Source: an uncultured Lactobacillus sp. (GTDB taxonomy: Bacteria > Bacillota > Bacilli > Lactobacillales > Lactobacillaceae). From it: a DNA stretch of 53,797 nucleotides. Positions within the stretch are counted from its first letter, which is position 1; every line of letters begins with the position of its first letter. The notes beneath the pieces are model-generated. The model was not told the origin of the DNA. It searched no databases and saw nothing but the letters and a program-made list of their open reading frames with translations. The position numbers and the translations under genes were made by a program. Location of the stretch: NCBI RefSeq assembly GCF_902491705.1, contig NZ_CABUIW010000008.1, positions 1 to 53,797 on the forward strand, written 5' to 3'. Below, piece by piece: positions 1-7,537 of the stretch.

Positions 1-24
1 TTGTTCTTTATTAAATTTAGTCAT
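1..24 (-). CDS. First eight codons of an IS transposase ORF (partial)
   Basis: On the minus strand the frame starts ATG at base 24 and reads MTKFNKEQ before the window ends. The identical eight codons lie at the other end of the window. A short lysine-rich start just inside a terminal repeat fits the OrfA (helix-turn-helix) protein of IS3-family elements. No strong ribosome site is seen before it, which is common in such elements. Eight codons cannot prove the identity. Confidence 0.5.
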
Positions 25-30
25 AATAAA

Positions 31-59
31 AGACCCAAAAGTGTCTAACTTTTGGGTCT
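31..59. terminator. Perfect 12-bp hairpin inside the IS end
   Basis: The arms AGACCCAAAAGT and ACTTTTGGGTCT are perfectly complementary around a five-base loop, and on the transposase strand they are followed by TTTTATT. This looks like an intrinsic terminator between the terminal repeat and the transposase start codon. It would block transcription entering the element from flanking DNA. Confidence 0.6.
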
Positions 60-420
60 CACTTCAAATCTATTAATTTATTTGCATTACTTTATTTTAT
101 TTGGATTGAGTCTTATCACTGTATCCTTAAAATTTATCGGCGAAGCTACTGCAAATCATAACTTTGCTGTTTCATGCTTATATTTAGGCATCCTACTCTT
201 TTATTTAGGAATCATTTTTGCCAGTCATTACAACAAGCTAAAAGTTCAGTTCTCTAAGCGACTCAATCTTTTAGTATTAGCCATTTCAATAGTTATTGCA
301 TACTTTATCTGTATTCAATCCACATCACTAATGGTAATTACATTAACAACTACAGTATTTTCATTCTTAAATACTGTAATGATGATCAGATTGTATTATA
401 AATTTATGCGTGCAGAATAA
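52..420 (+). CDS. Small four-helix membrane protein, 5' end removed by IS insertion
   Basis: The frame is open from inside the IS end; native sequence begins about base 67. It encodes about 118 residues with four hydrophobic segments (roughly residues 9-28, 38-57, 71-90 and 93-112 counting from base 52) and a basic C-terminus. I do not recognise the family. No ATG with a ribosome site exists: the possible TTG starts at 52 and 82 have none, and the one at 52 lies in the IS hairpin. The gene therefore appears truncated within or just before its first membrane helix and is probably not translated. It converges on the aldo/keto reductase gene and shares a terminator with it. Confidence 0.55.
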   Translation: MGLTSNLLIYLHYFILFGLSLITVSLKFIGEATANHNFAVSCLYLGILLFYLGIIFASHYNKLKVQFSKRLNLLVLAISIVIAYFICIQSTSLMVITLTTTVFSFLNTVMMIRLYYKFMRAE

Positions 421-429
421 CAGAGACTA

Positions 430-475
430 AAAAAGCTTGGTATCTTGGATTTGTAAATCCTTGATATCAAGCCTT
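430..475. terminator. Bidirectional terminator between convergent genes
   Basis: A long hairpin (AGCTTGGTATC..GGATTT paired with AAATCC..GATATCAAGCCT, two internal mismatches and a G-U pair) is flanked by A-runs on the left and T-runs on the right. It can stop transcription from both the truncated membrane gene and the minus-strand aldo/keto reductase gene. Confidence 0.75.
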
Positions 476-490
476 TTTTAATATTTATAG

Positions 491-1495
491 CTATTTAGCA
501 CTCTTAGGTAGCATCCCTTCTGGGTTATTATCTAAAGCACCAACAACTTCATGAGCAGTATAAGGTTCATCTAAATATTTAACTTCATCCGGTGACAACT
601 CTACGTCAACGGCTTTAGCAGCATCATCTAGATATCTCTCTTTAGTTGCGCCAACAATTGGAGCTGTGATACCTTTTGCCCATTGCCAAGCTAATGCAAT
701 TTGGGACATCTTAACATTATGCTTATCTGCAAGTTCAGCCACACGCTCAACAATTGGCATATCTTGCTCTTTAGCATGATCATATTTAGCACGCTCTGAA
801 GTATCTGTCTCACTTCTCTTGGACTTTCCTTCCCAAGTTGGACGAGCCAAGTGACCACTAGCAAGTGGACTATATGGCATTAACATTACTCCATCTTGCT
901 TGCAAATTGGGATCAGTTCTCGTTCATCTTCACGATAAAGAAGATTGTAGTGGTTTTCCATTGCTACGAATTGATGCCATCCATTCTTTTCTGCAACATG
1001 TTGCATATTCTGGAATTGATAGCCGTACATAGCTGAAGCACCAATTGCTCTCACTTTACCAACCTTAATTAATCCATCCAAAGCTTCCATTGTTTCTTCA
1101 ATTGGATGATCATAGTCGAATCTATGAATGATGTACAAGTCTAGATAATCTGTTTCTAATCTCTCTAAACTTTTATCAATTTCACGATTGATTGCTTCTT
1201 TAGATAAGCGACCATCATTGAAGTAAATTTTGCTGGCAAGTACGACTTGATCACGAGGAATTTTATGTTTCTTTAGTGAATTACCAATATATTCTTCACT
1301 TGTTCCCATACCATAGACGTTAGCTGTATCAAAGAAATTGATCCCTAAACTTAAGGCATGTTGGACCATTTCATCGGTTTGATCTTCATCTAAAGTCCAC
1401 CGGTAAGTTTTTATATCCGTCTTACCGAAACTCATACCGCCAACTGCTAACTTTGAAATTTTAATATCTGTTTGTGGAATTTTACTATATTTCAT
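491..1495 (-). CDS. Aldo/keto reductase (YhdN/aryl-alcohol dehydrogenase-like)
   Basis: NAD(P)H-dependent carbonyl reductase of the TIM-barrel aldo/keto reductase superfamily, 334 residues, cytosolic. The catalytic tetrad is visible: Asp56 and Tyr61 (FFDTANVYG), Lys89 (VVLASK) and His124 (YIIHRFD). The start at 1495 is chosen over an upstream ATG because AAAGGAGCG lies just before it. It is a close paralogue of the enzyme at 3877-4875: both share NHYNLLYREDER, MPYSPLASGHLA and VRAIGASAMYGYQF. The gene lies downstream of the MerR operon, beyond a terminator and 102 bases after the esterase gene, so it probably has its own promoter. The substrate is unknown; a role in aldehyde or ketone detoxification is inferred from family and context. 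Confidence 0.9.
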   Translation of the reverse strand: MKYSKIPQTDIKISKLAVGGMSFGKTDIKTYRWTLDEDQTDEMVQHALSLGINFFDTANVYGMGTSEEYIGNSLKKHKIPRDQVVLASKIYFNDGRLSKEAINREIDKSLERLETDYLDLYIIHRFDYDHPIEETMEALDGLIKVGKVRAIGASAMYGYQFQNMQHVAEKNGWHQFVAMENHYNLLYREDERELIPICKQDGVMLMPYSPLASGHLARPTWEGKSKRSETDTSERAKYDHAKEQDMPIVERVAELADKHNVKMSQIALAWQWAKGITAPIVGATKERYLDDAAKAVDVELSPDEVKYLDEPYTAHEVVGALDNNPEGMLPKSAK

Positions 1496-1597
1496 AACTT
1501 TCGCTCCTTTGATTTTATTATGGAGTATCAAGCTATCAATGTTAAATGCTTATATTAAATGTCTGGCTATTAGTTTTATGCATTGATATCTTATACT

Positions 1598-2389
1598 TTA
1601 TTTAAAAAGTTGATCTGCATAATGTTCAAATACACGAGCGACAGTTGGAGCATCATGTCTTCCACTAACTGTGTAGTATTGCGTATTTTGTTTATCAAAT
1701 TGTGGCAATCTTCTTAATGAGTCAATCTGCGATTCTATCAAATAAGTTGTTCCATCTCCTGAACCGCAACCAGCAAGGATCTTAAAACCCAAGTTAGGAT
1801 TCTCTTCAACAGTCTTTGCCAAAATCCGTGCATTTTCTGCAGATGTACTAGTTCCAGCACCTCGTCCAGTAATCCAAGATTGACCAGCTATTGGGAGAAA
1901 GTATCTCATGTAAGGTAGATCATTTTGAAATGCATACCATGTCGTGATCCCACCCATTGAAAAACCACCAATAGCTCGGTGATCACGTGAATTTTTAATA
2001 CCTTCATCAGTCGTATTATTAGCATATGTTGAATAATGACTTTCTACAGCTGGAATCAGATCTTTAATCAATTCATTTTTAGCAAAGTTCTCAGTTAATG
2101 GATCGTCATCATAAAAGCTAGGAGAAACAAAGTCGCTAGAAGGATAGTATGTTGGAAAAACAAAAATAGTATCTGTCAATATTCCACTTTTATTTAAACG
2201 ATCAATAAGTTTTGGAAAATTGCCTTCTTCCATTAAGATGCTCATTCCATCCTTTACTTCAGAAGAGCCATGAACTAAATAAACGACATTGTATTTCTTT
2301 GAATCTGTATATCCTTCAGGCAAATATACTTTTGCTGTTTTCTTGTAATTTTTACCACGGTATGAAGTTTGATAACTGATTTCTTCCAT
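1598..2389 (-). CDS. CE1-type esterase (feruloyl/enterochelin esterase-like alpha/beta hydrolase)
   Basis: A 263-residue serine esterase. It has the nucleophile elbow GGFSMGG with Ser144, a likely acid Asp212 (GSGDGTTY) and a catalytic His245 in SGRHDAPTV, matching the GHD motif of carbohydrate esterase family 1 feruloyl/acetyl xylan esterases. There is no signal peptide, so it acts in the cytosol. Likely substrates are hydroxycinnamate or acyl esters; this is inferred from family only. A terminator separates it from the upstream reductase operon. A ribosome site (GAGGAG) precedes the ATG. It is distinct in sequence from the hormone-sensitive-lipase-like esterases of lactobacilli. Other CE1-fold activities, such as formylglutathione or tributyrin esterase, remain possible. 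Confidence 0.82.
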   Translation of the reverse strand: MEEISYQTSYRGKNYKKTAKVYLPEGYTDSKKYNVVYLVHGSSEVKDGMSILMEEGNFPKLIDRLNKSGILTDTIFVFPTYYPSSDFVSPSFYDDDPLTENFAKNELIKDLIPAVESHYSTYANNTTDEGIKNSRDHRAIGGFSMGGITTWYAFQNDLPYMRYFLPIAGQSWITGRGAGTSTSAENARILAKTVEENPNLGFKILAGCGSGDGTTYLIESQIDSLRRLPQFDKQNTQYYTVSGRHDAPTVARVFEHYADQLFK

Positions 2390-2418
2390 CTTTTTTCTCC
2401 TCTTTTCTTTGAACGAAG

Positions 2419-2468
2419 AAAATACGAACTATGATTTTGACATAAGCAAAAACTATAGTCCGTATTTT
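2419..2468 (-). terminator. Terminator closing the MerR-controlled operon
   Basis: The 14-base arms AAAATACGAACTAT and ATAGTCCGTATTTT pair fully, with one G-U wobble. They sit just after the stop codon of the NAD(P)-binding protein gene and are followed on the minus strand by T-rich sequence. The 22-base loop is long, so termination may be partial. Confidence 0.6.
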
Positions 2469-2471
2469 TAA

Positions 2472-3107
2472 TTATTCACTTTTTAATGCTGCATCTATTT
2501 CAGTGTCGCCACCAGTTACTTCAATAACTTTCTTAGCAGTATTTGGATATTTAATTACATCTGCCAAAACACGTGCAACATCAGGAATTGGAACTTCTCC
2601 AAAAGTAGTGTAATCCAAACTAATTTTGCCTGTTCCTTCAGTTTCCATCAATCTAGTAGGCTGAATAATTGTATAGTCCAACTTAGTTGAATTTAGCAAA
2701 TAATTATCCGCAAAGAATTTAGCTGCAAGATAATCTTCCATCCCAGGAATGATATGAATATTATCTAAATCCAAACTATACATTGAACTTAACATCACAT
2801 AGCGTTTAACACCTGCTTTTTCACTAGCAATCATTGTTTTGACTGCACCAAGAGCATCAGTTTGAATCAAGTCTTGGCCACGTGATCCAGCAGTAAAGTA
2901 GACAATATCACTGCCCTTTACTTGATTAAAGATCTCATCGACATTTGCATGTAAATCAAGTTTTTCAGGAGTTACATTAGCAAGCTTGATAACATTTTCA
3001 GGATGACGAGCTGCTGCAACAATACTATTACTATCATCAGCTGCTAAATCCTTAATCAGTTCAGTGGCAACTCTACCTGATCCACCAAATATGAAAATCT
3101 TACTCAT
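2472..3107 (-). CDS. NAD(P)-binding atypical SDR (NmrA/YwnB-like)
   Basis: A 211-residue Rossmann-fold protein. The nucleotide-binding loop is FGGSGRVAT near the N-terminus, followed by VVAAARHP (second strand), a DIVYFTAGSRG motif and VMLSSMYS at the usual active-site serine. There is no canonical YxxxK pair, which places it with atypical SDRs that bind NAD(P)H as reductases or redox sensors. It is the last gene of the nine-gene reductase operon, 29 bases after the SDR gene, with a GGGGATG ribosome site. The function is not known; reduction of a quinone or small carbonyl is inferred from its neighbours. Confidence 0.85.
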   Translation of the reverse strand: MSKIFIFGGSGRVATELIKDLAADDSNSIVAAARHPENVIKLANVTPEKLDLHANVDEIFNQVKGSDIVYFTAGSRGQDLIQTDALGAVKTMIASEKAGVKRYVMLSSMYSLDLDNIHIIPGMEDYLAAKFFADNYLLNSTKLDYTIIQPTRLMETEGTGKISLDYTTFGEVPIPDVARVLADVIKYPNTAKKVIEVTGGDTEIDAALKSE

Positions 3108-3136
3108 AGATTACATCCCCTTTTTCAGAGATCTAT

Positions 3137-3865
3137 TTACCAGTTTTGATTAACTGCACCGATTGTAAGATCACTAACAGAAGTATCTTCTGGTAAATCA
3201 ATTACACGGTAAACTGCTTCCGCAACTTTTTCTGGTGACATGCTTGCAAAATTTGGACCTGCAGTAGTATTACCACTATTTTTATACAAACCTGTTGCTG
3301 TAGCGCCTGGATAAATAGTAGTAGTCCGAATATTTAATTTTTCTTGTGCAGATTCCATTCTTAAAGTGTCCATAACCGCACGAACACCAAATTTAGAAGC
3401 ACTATAAGCAGCACATCCTGGGTACGCTTGAAGTCCTGCTACTGATGATGTTGCAATAACTTGACCGCCATGTTGAGCCTTAAATTCTGGCATAACAGCT
3501 GCAATTCCATAAAGGACACCTTTAAGGTTAATATCAATTGTTTGCATCCATCTATCAACCTCAAGAGCCGATAACGTGGTCACTGGCATAATTCCTGCAT
3601 TTAAAAAGACAACATCAACTTTTCCAAAAGTATCTTTAGCTAACTTAATTAATGCTTCGTTATCTTCTTTTTTACTTACGTCAGTTACCCCAAATACGGC
3701 TTGACCGCCATTATCTTCAATTTCATCAGTAATTTTTTGGAGCTTATCGCGATTGCGAGCACCTAAAACTACTTTAGCTCCCTTAGAAGCTAATAATTTT
3801 GCTGTTGCTTCGCCAATTCCAGATGAAGCACCTGTAATAACAACAACTTTATCTTTAATTGCCAT
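3137..3865 (-). CDS. Classical short-chain dehydrogenase/reductase
   Basis: A 242-residue NAD(P)-dependent oxidoreductase. It shows the full classical SDR set: TGASSGIG at residues 11-18, NAG at 89-91, Asn113, the serine near 140 (IATSSVAG), Tyr154 and Lys158 (YSASK). An Arg in VVLGARNRD after strand 2 favours NADP. A GGAGAA ribosome site precedes the ATG. It lies in the MerR operon, with 11 bases to the upstream aldo/keto reductase gene. It resembles the YdfG/serine-dehydrogenase-like SDRs, but the substrate cannot be read from sequence. Confidence 0.9.
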   Translation of the reverse strand: MAIKDKVVVITGASSGIGEATAKLLASKGAKVVLGARNRDKLQKITDEIEDNGGQAVFGVTDVSKKEDNEALIKLAKDTFGKVDVVFLNAGIMPVTTLSALEVDRWMQTIDINLKGVLYGIAAVMPEFKAQHGGQVIATSSVAGLQAYPGCAAYSASKFGVRAVMDTLRMESAQEKLNIRTTTIYPGATATGLYKNSGNTTAGPNFASMSPEKVAEAVYRVIDLPEDTSVSDLTIGAVNQNW

Positions 3866-3876
3866 CTTAATTTCTC

Positions 3877-4875
3877 CTATTTACTTTGTTTAAGATTACT
3901 GATTATGGTGTTTTCTGAATTAGCTCCAACAATTGGATGTGGCACATATAATTCATCTAAGTATTTAACTTCATCATCAGTCAACTCAACGTCCAATGCC
4001 TTAACTGCTGAATCCAGATGACTAGCTTTAGTTGAGCCAACAATCGGCGCGGTTACACCTTTAGCCCATTCCCAAGCAAGTGCAATTTCTGACATCTGAA
4101 CATTATGCTTTTCTGCAAGTTCATGTACGCGTTCAACAATAGGATAATCAAATTGCTCCATACGATCATATTTTCCAGCTGCTACAGCATCCGATTTACC
4201 TCGTTTAGTATTGGCATTCCAACCAAGGTGAGCTAAGTGACCGCTAGCTAACGGACTATACGGCATAAGGGAAACGTTGTATTGTTTACAAATTGGAATC
4301 ATTTCTCGTTCATCTTCACGATAAAGCAAGTTATAGTGATTCTCCATTGTTTGGAACTGTGCTAGACCATTTTGGTTAGCGAATTCCTGCATATTGTGAA
4401 ATTGATAACCGTACATTGCTGAAGCGCCGATTGCTCTAACTTTTCCTTGCTTAACAAGATCATTAAGAGCTTCCATTGTTTCTGAAATTGGAGTTTCATA
4501 ATCAAAACGGTGAATGATATATAAATCCAAATAATCAGTACCCAAACGTTTAAGAGTCCCATCTATTTCACGATGAATTGCTTCGCTACTTAAATGTCCA
4601 GGGTTAAAGTAAACTTTAGACGCAATCACAACTTTATCACGTGAGATATTGTTCTTAAGTGCCTTACCAAGGTATTCTTCACTAGTGCCAAAGCCATAGG
4701 CATTGGCTGTATCAAAAAAGTTAAGTCCTAAATCAAGAGCATGTTGAACCATATCAGCAGTATCAGATTCATTTAGTGTCCAATTCAAATACTGATTAGG
4801 CTTACCAAAACTCATGCATCCCACTGCCAAAGGTGAAACTTCAATATCAGTGTTACCTAATTTAACTCTTTTCAT
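3877..4875 (-). CDS. Aldo/keto reductase, paralogue of the 491-1495 enzyme
   Basis: A 332-residue NADPH-dependent aldo/keto reductase with the catalytic set Asp, Tyr, Lys and His in FFDTANAYG, VVIASK and YIIHRFD. The start at 4875 (MKRVKLGN) is preferred because GGGG lies about eight bases before it; ATGs at 4881 and 4896 are too close to or upstream of this site. It is the seventh gene of the MerR operon. Blocks such as EALN/DGL-KVRAIGASAMYGYQF and NHYNLLYREDER are shared with the enzyme at the operon's far end, indicating duplication followed by divergence. It likely reduces aldehydes or ketones. Confidence 0.9.
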   Translation of the reverse strand: MKRVKLGNTDIEVSPLAVGCMSFGKPNQYLNWTLNESDTADMVQHALDLGLNFFDTANAYGFGTSEEYLGKALKNNISRDKVVIASKVYFNPGHLSSEAIHREIDGTLKRLGTDYLDLYIIHRFDYETPISETMEALNDLVKQGKVRAIGASAMYGYQFHNMQEFANQNGLAQFQTMENHYNLLYREDEREMIPICKQYNVSLMPYSPLASGHLAHLGWNANTKRGKSDAVAAGKYDRMEQFDYPIVERVHELAEKHNVQMSEIALAWEWAKGVTAPIVGSTKASHLDSAVKALDVELTDDEVKYLDELYVPHPIVGANSENTIISNLKQSK

Positions 4876-4901
4876 ATGCATATCCCCGATAAACAAGTAT
4901 T

Positions 4902-5228
4902 TTACTTTCTCAAGAATCCTTTATCTTGATCAGGTAATTCTTCAGAAACATAACGTTCTGCCTTCATATGAAGGTCGTACTTATCTCTCAATTGAGCAAG
5001 TTCCTTCATCATTGGTGAATCATGATCAGCATCCAAGGCTGCTTGGTCTTTCCAAGTATCAATTAAAACAATTGATTCAGGATCATCTAATGGTTGAAAG
5101 TATTCATAACGTAAATTACCTGGTTGTTGACGAATACGATCAACAATACCACTACTTACCATTTCCTTAGCATACTTTTGTGCTGCGCCATTCTTACCAG
5201 TGTAAGTTAAAATCATTGTCAAACTCAT
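4902..5228 (-). CDS. ABM-domain protein, putative quinol monooxygenase (YgiN-like)
   Basis: A 108-residue protein with the antibiotic biosynthesis monooxygenase ferredoxin-like fold. Diagnostic stretches are the N-terminal strand MILTYTGK, a helix ending in RQQPGN, the strand LRYEYFQPLDDPESIVLIDTWKD and the helix ALDADHDSPMMKEL. Members act on quinols or polyketides without cofactor, or degrade heme; the quinol type fits a reductase operon best. It sits 11 bases after the nitroreductase gene with a GGAG ribosome site. The function is inferred from fold and context. Confidence 0.82.
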   Translation of the reverse strand: MSLTMILTYTGKNGAAQKYAKEMVSSGIVDRIRQQPGNLRYEYFQPLDDPESIVLIDTWKDQAALDADHDSPMMKELAQLRDKYDLHMKAERYVSEELPDQDKGFLRK

Positions 5229-5239
5229 TGTTCTTCTCC

Positions 5240-5893
5240 TTAATCTTCAAAAGTAACAAATTTTTCAAGCGGCATTCTCGTTGAAGTAATCTTATTCATT
5301 GGATCATTTTCATCTGCATAACCAAAGCCAATCCCAATAACGATTACTTCATCGTCTGGAATATTTAGCACTTTACGTAATATCTTAGGATACTTAATGA
5401 ATTGATATGCAGTCATTGTTGCTAAACCTTTATCTGTAGCAGCAGTAACAAAGTTTTGACCAAAAGCACCTAAATCATATAATGACCAATCAGAATATCC
5501 TTTTGGTAAAGTCATAATTAATAAATTAGGTACGTTGTACAGAACGCTAGAATGGTCTCCCATTATCTCAGACCATTTTTCGCCTAATACTTTAGGTAAA
5601 CTATTATTCCATTCTTTCATATTAGCCTGACCTTGCTCAGACCATTCAGTTCTTGGCATTACAGGAATATCAGGATTACCTTTTTCGCCGGCTTGGCTTG
5701 CCTCTTTATAAGCCTTTCTTAATTCAGCTAACTTTTCACCCGATACTGCATAAACATGTTCTGGTTGTGAATTGACCCATGATGGAGCCTGTTTTGCCAA
5801 ATTTAATAATTCTTCAACTGTTTCTTTTGGAACTTCTTGGTCTAAAAATGCACGTGTAGATTTTCTTTTACTTATTGCGTCTTTTGTTTCCAT
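5240..5893 (-). CDS. Nitroreductase family FMN-dependent oxidoreductase
   Basis: A 217-residue flavoprotein. The N-terminal RKSTRAFLDQEVP is the family FMN-phosphate motif, and APSWVNSQPEH is the second FMN contact. The C-terminal part has ATDKGLATM and VIVIGIGFGYAD, both usual in this family. The ATG at 5893 is used because the TTG one codon upstream is weaker and AGGGG lies ten bases before. It reduces nitro compounds, quinones or similar electrophiles with NAD(P)H. It is fifth in the MerR operon, directly before the ABM protein, a pairing that suggests quinone turnover. Confidence 0.88.
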   Translation of the reverse strand: METKDAISKRKSTRAFLDQEVPKETVEELLNLAKQAPSWVNSQPEHVYAVSGEKLAELRKAYKEASQAGEKGNPDIPVMPRTEWSEQGQANMKEWNNSLPKVLGEKWSEIMGDHSSVLYNVPNLLIMTLPKGYSDWSLYDLGAFGQNFVTAATDKGLATMTAYQFIKYPKILRKVLNIPDDEVIVIGIGFGYADENDPMNKITSTRMPLEKFVTFED

Positions 5894-5916
5894 CAATTAT
5901 CATCCCCTAAAGTGAT

Positions 5917-6714
5917 CTAATACCAACCAAATGCTGATTTTTCTTCATTCATTGCATCAATTGTTGCCATGTCTTCAGAATCTAATTCAAAATCAAAGAC
6001 ATCAATATTCTCAGCAATTCTTTCTTCATGAACACTCTTTGGAATCACAATAATTCCGCGTTGAATTAAGAAACGTAAGATCACTTGTGCAACAGTCTTA
6101 CTATGTTTTTGGGCAATCTTTGATAAAGTTGCATTCTTAAAGATATTATTCTTACCTTCCGCAAATGGTGACCATGCTTCAAGTTCAGTTCCATGACTCT
6201 TTAGAACCTTTTGGAATTCTTTTTGCTGACGGAAGACGTGTGTTTCGTTTTGATCTACTGCAGGAATAACGTCACACTCATCAAGAATTTGTTGATAATC
6301 TGCCCCGTAAAAACTACTCAAACCAATTGAACGAACTTTACCAGCTTTTTGAGCATCTTCTAGTGCTCGATAAGTATCGACATTATTTCTACCAGGCCAG
6401 TGAATCAACATTAGGTCAATGTAATCAATATCTAATGCTGCTAATGATTCATCAATTCTTTTAGCTGCTTCTTCGTAACTTGCTTGCGGTGGCATTTTAG
6501 TAGTGACAAAAATTTCATCACGAGGGATGCCACTTTCTCTAACAGCTTGACCAACTTCTTTTTCATTGCGATAGTATTCTGCTGTATCAATTAAGCGATA
6601 GCCATCATTCAATGCAGTTGTTACAGCCTTAACAGTTTGGCTTGCTGGAATTAAGTACACGCCAAAACCAAGAATTGGCATCTTATGACCATCATTTAAA
6701 GTTACATATTCCAT
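5917..6714 (-). CDS. Aldo/keto reductase, AKR5-type (diketogluconate/glyoxal reductase-like)
   Basis: A 265-residue aldo/keto reductase of the shorter AKR5 type. Catalytic residues are Asp43 and Tyr48 (LIDTAEYYRNE), Lys73 (FVTTKM) and His105 (LMLIHWPG). The C-terminal IPKSVHEERIAEN motif binds the NADPH phosphate. Relatives such as B. subtilis YvgN/YtbE reduce methylglyoxal and other alpha-ketoaldehydes, which fits an aldehyde-responsive operon. It sits between DUF2255 and the nitroreductase gene, 17 bases from its upstream neighbour, with a GAAGG ribosome site. Confidence 0.9.
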   Translation of the reverse strand: MEYVTLNDGHKMPILGFGVYLIPASQTVKAVTTALNDGYRLIDTAEYYRNEKEVGQAVRESGIPRDEIFVTTKMPPQASYEEAAKRIDESLAALDIDYIDLMLIHWPGRNNVDTYRALEDAQKAGKVRSIGLSSFYGADYQQILDECDVIPAVDQNETHVFRQQKEFQKVLKSHGTELEAWSPFAEGKNNIFKNATLSKIAQKHSKTVAQVILRFLIQRGIIVIPKSVHEERIAENIDVFDFELDSEDMATIDAMNEEKSAFGWY

Positions 6715-6731
6715 TTTTAGCCTTCTTACTA

Positions 6732-7103
6732 TTATTTCTTAGTTAACTTAACAATTGCGCTTTCAGCCGTTTTCCCTGTCATCATGGTCAAAATTGAACC
6801 TGCTGGATATTTGCTAGTAAATGCCTCACTTACTGCTTTAATTTCAACTGGATCACTAACCACTTCATAATTTACTTCATAGTTTTTGCCATTAGTACCT
6901 ACTTGGCCACCGTTTCTTGTACCAAAGTCAACCCATTTTGTATCCTTGCCTTTAGCACCACGTACATACAGATTGCCATTGTCAACTACAGTCCAAGTTG
7001 GAATATCTTGTTCAAAGTTTTTGCCATCATCTGCATATGGTCTGTTTTGCAAAGCTTCAACTGTTTCAAAATCTTTTAATTCATCTTTAGTCCATTCAGT
7101 CAT
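6732..7103 (-). CDS. DUF2255 family protein
   Basis: A 123-residue soluble protein. The layout WTKDELKDFETVEAL, then TWTVVDNGNLYVRGAKGKDTKWVDFG, then a glycine-rich turn, matches DUF2255, whose members are small beta-rich proteins of unknown function often found near flavin- or nicotinamide-dependent reductases. It has no signal peptide or membrane segment. A TAGGAGG ribosome site is present and the gene follows the MerR gene by 12 bases. A role in binding the substrate or cofactor of the neighbouring reductases is only a guess. Confidence 0.75.
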   Translation of the reverse strand: MTEWTKDELKDFETVEALQNRPYADDGKNFEQDIPTWTVVDNGNLYVRGAKGKDTKWVDFGTRNGGQVGTNGKNYEVNYEVVSDPVEIKAVSEAFTSKYPAGSILTMMTGKTAESAIVKLTKK

Positions 7104-7115
7104 AATAAAAGCCTC

Positions 7116-7523
7116 CTAGTCATCCATAATTTTATATTCTTCAAAGTATGATTTACCCTTTTTAATTTCACCGGTCTCATACAAAGAAATCTTGTGTTTT
7201 AAGCGATTGATTGATCTATCCAAATTATGCTTTTTTTCTTCGAGCATCTCTAGTTGCTCTTTAAGCAAATCTTCTCGAGCTTCTAAAGTTGAATCGCCTT
7301 CTTGAAGCATTTGAGCATAATCAATTAATGCTTCAACTGTTACACCTGAGTGACGCAAGCAAACGATCATTTCGATCCATCCTTGCATCCCTTCGTTATA
7401 GTAGCGATTGCCATTTTTCTTTCTTGGAACTTCGGGAATTAAACCAATTCGCTCATAATAACGAAGCGTATCTGGGGTAATATCATATTTTTTACTAATC
7501 TGTGTAATTGATAAATCTGGCAT
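7116..7523 (-). CDS. MerR-family transcriptional regulator (AdhR/NmlR-like)
   Basis: A 135-residue regulator. It has an N-terminal winged helix with TPDTLRYYERIGLIP, the MerR signature, and a long antiparallel coiled coil (residues about 78-116, EQLEMLEEKKHN.. ) for dimerisation. The only cysteine is Cys55 in EMIVCLRHSG, close to Cys52 of B. subtilis AdhR and Cys54 of NmlR, which react with aldehydes or nitric oxide; that parallel is from family knowledge. It is the second gene of the operon, 14 bases after the first reductase gene, and probably acts on the 19-bp-spaced operator at 8527-8557, giving autoregulation. It lacks the multi-cysteine metal site of metal-sensing MerR proteins. Confidence 0.9.
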   Translation of the reverse strand: MPDLSITQISKKYDITPDTLRYYERIGLIPEVPRKKNGNRYYNEGMQGWIEMIVCLRHSGVTVEALIDYAQMLQEGDSTLEAREDLLKEQLEMLEEKKHNLDRSINRLKHKISLYETGEIKKGKSYFEEYKIMDD

Positions 7524-7537
7524 TTTTACCTCTATAA

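Larger units (their letters stand above)
1..66 (-). mobile_element. Left end of an insertion sequence (IS3/IS150-like), reading out of the window
   Basis: These 66 bases are the exact reverse complement of the last 66 bases of the window. Read on the minus strand they begin TGAAGTGAGACCC, form a strong hairpin, and run into an ATG-led frame. The CCCAAAAGTTAGAC-type sequence resembles the terminal repeats of IS150-group IS3 elements; that match is from memory, not a search. Only the left end is present, so the element family is tentative. The insertion has removed the 5' part of the gene that follows. Confidence 0.72.

Noticed and set aside
4814..5170. Plus-strand 118-codon open frame
   Set aside because: It lies antisense to the ABM-protein and reductase genes, has no ribosome site and no recognisable protein features.
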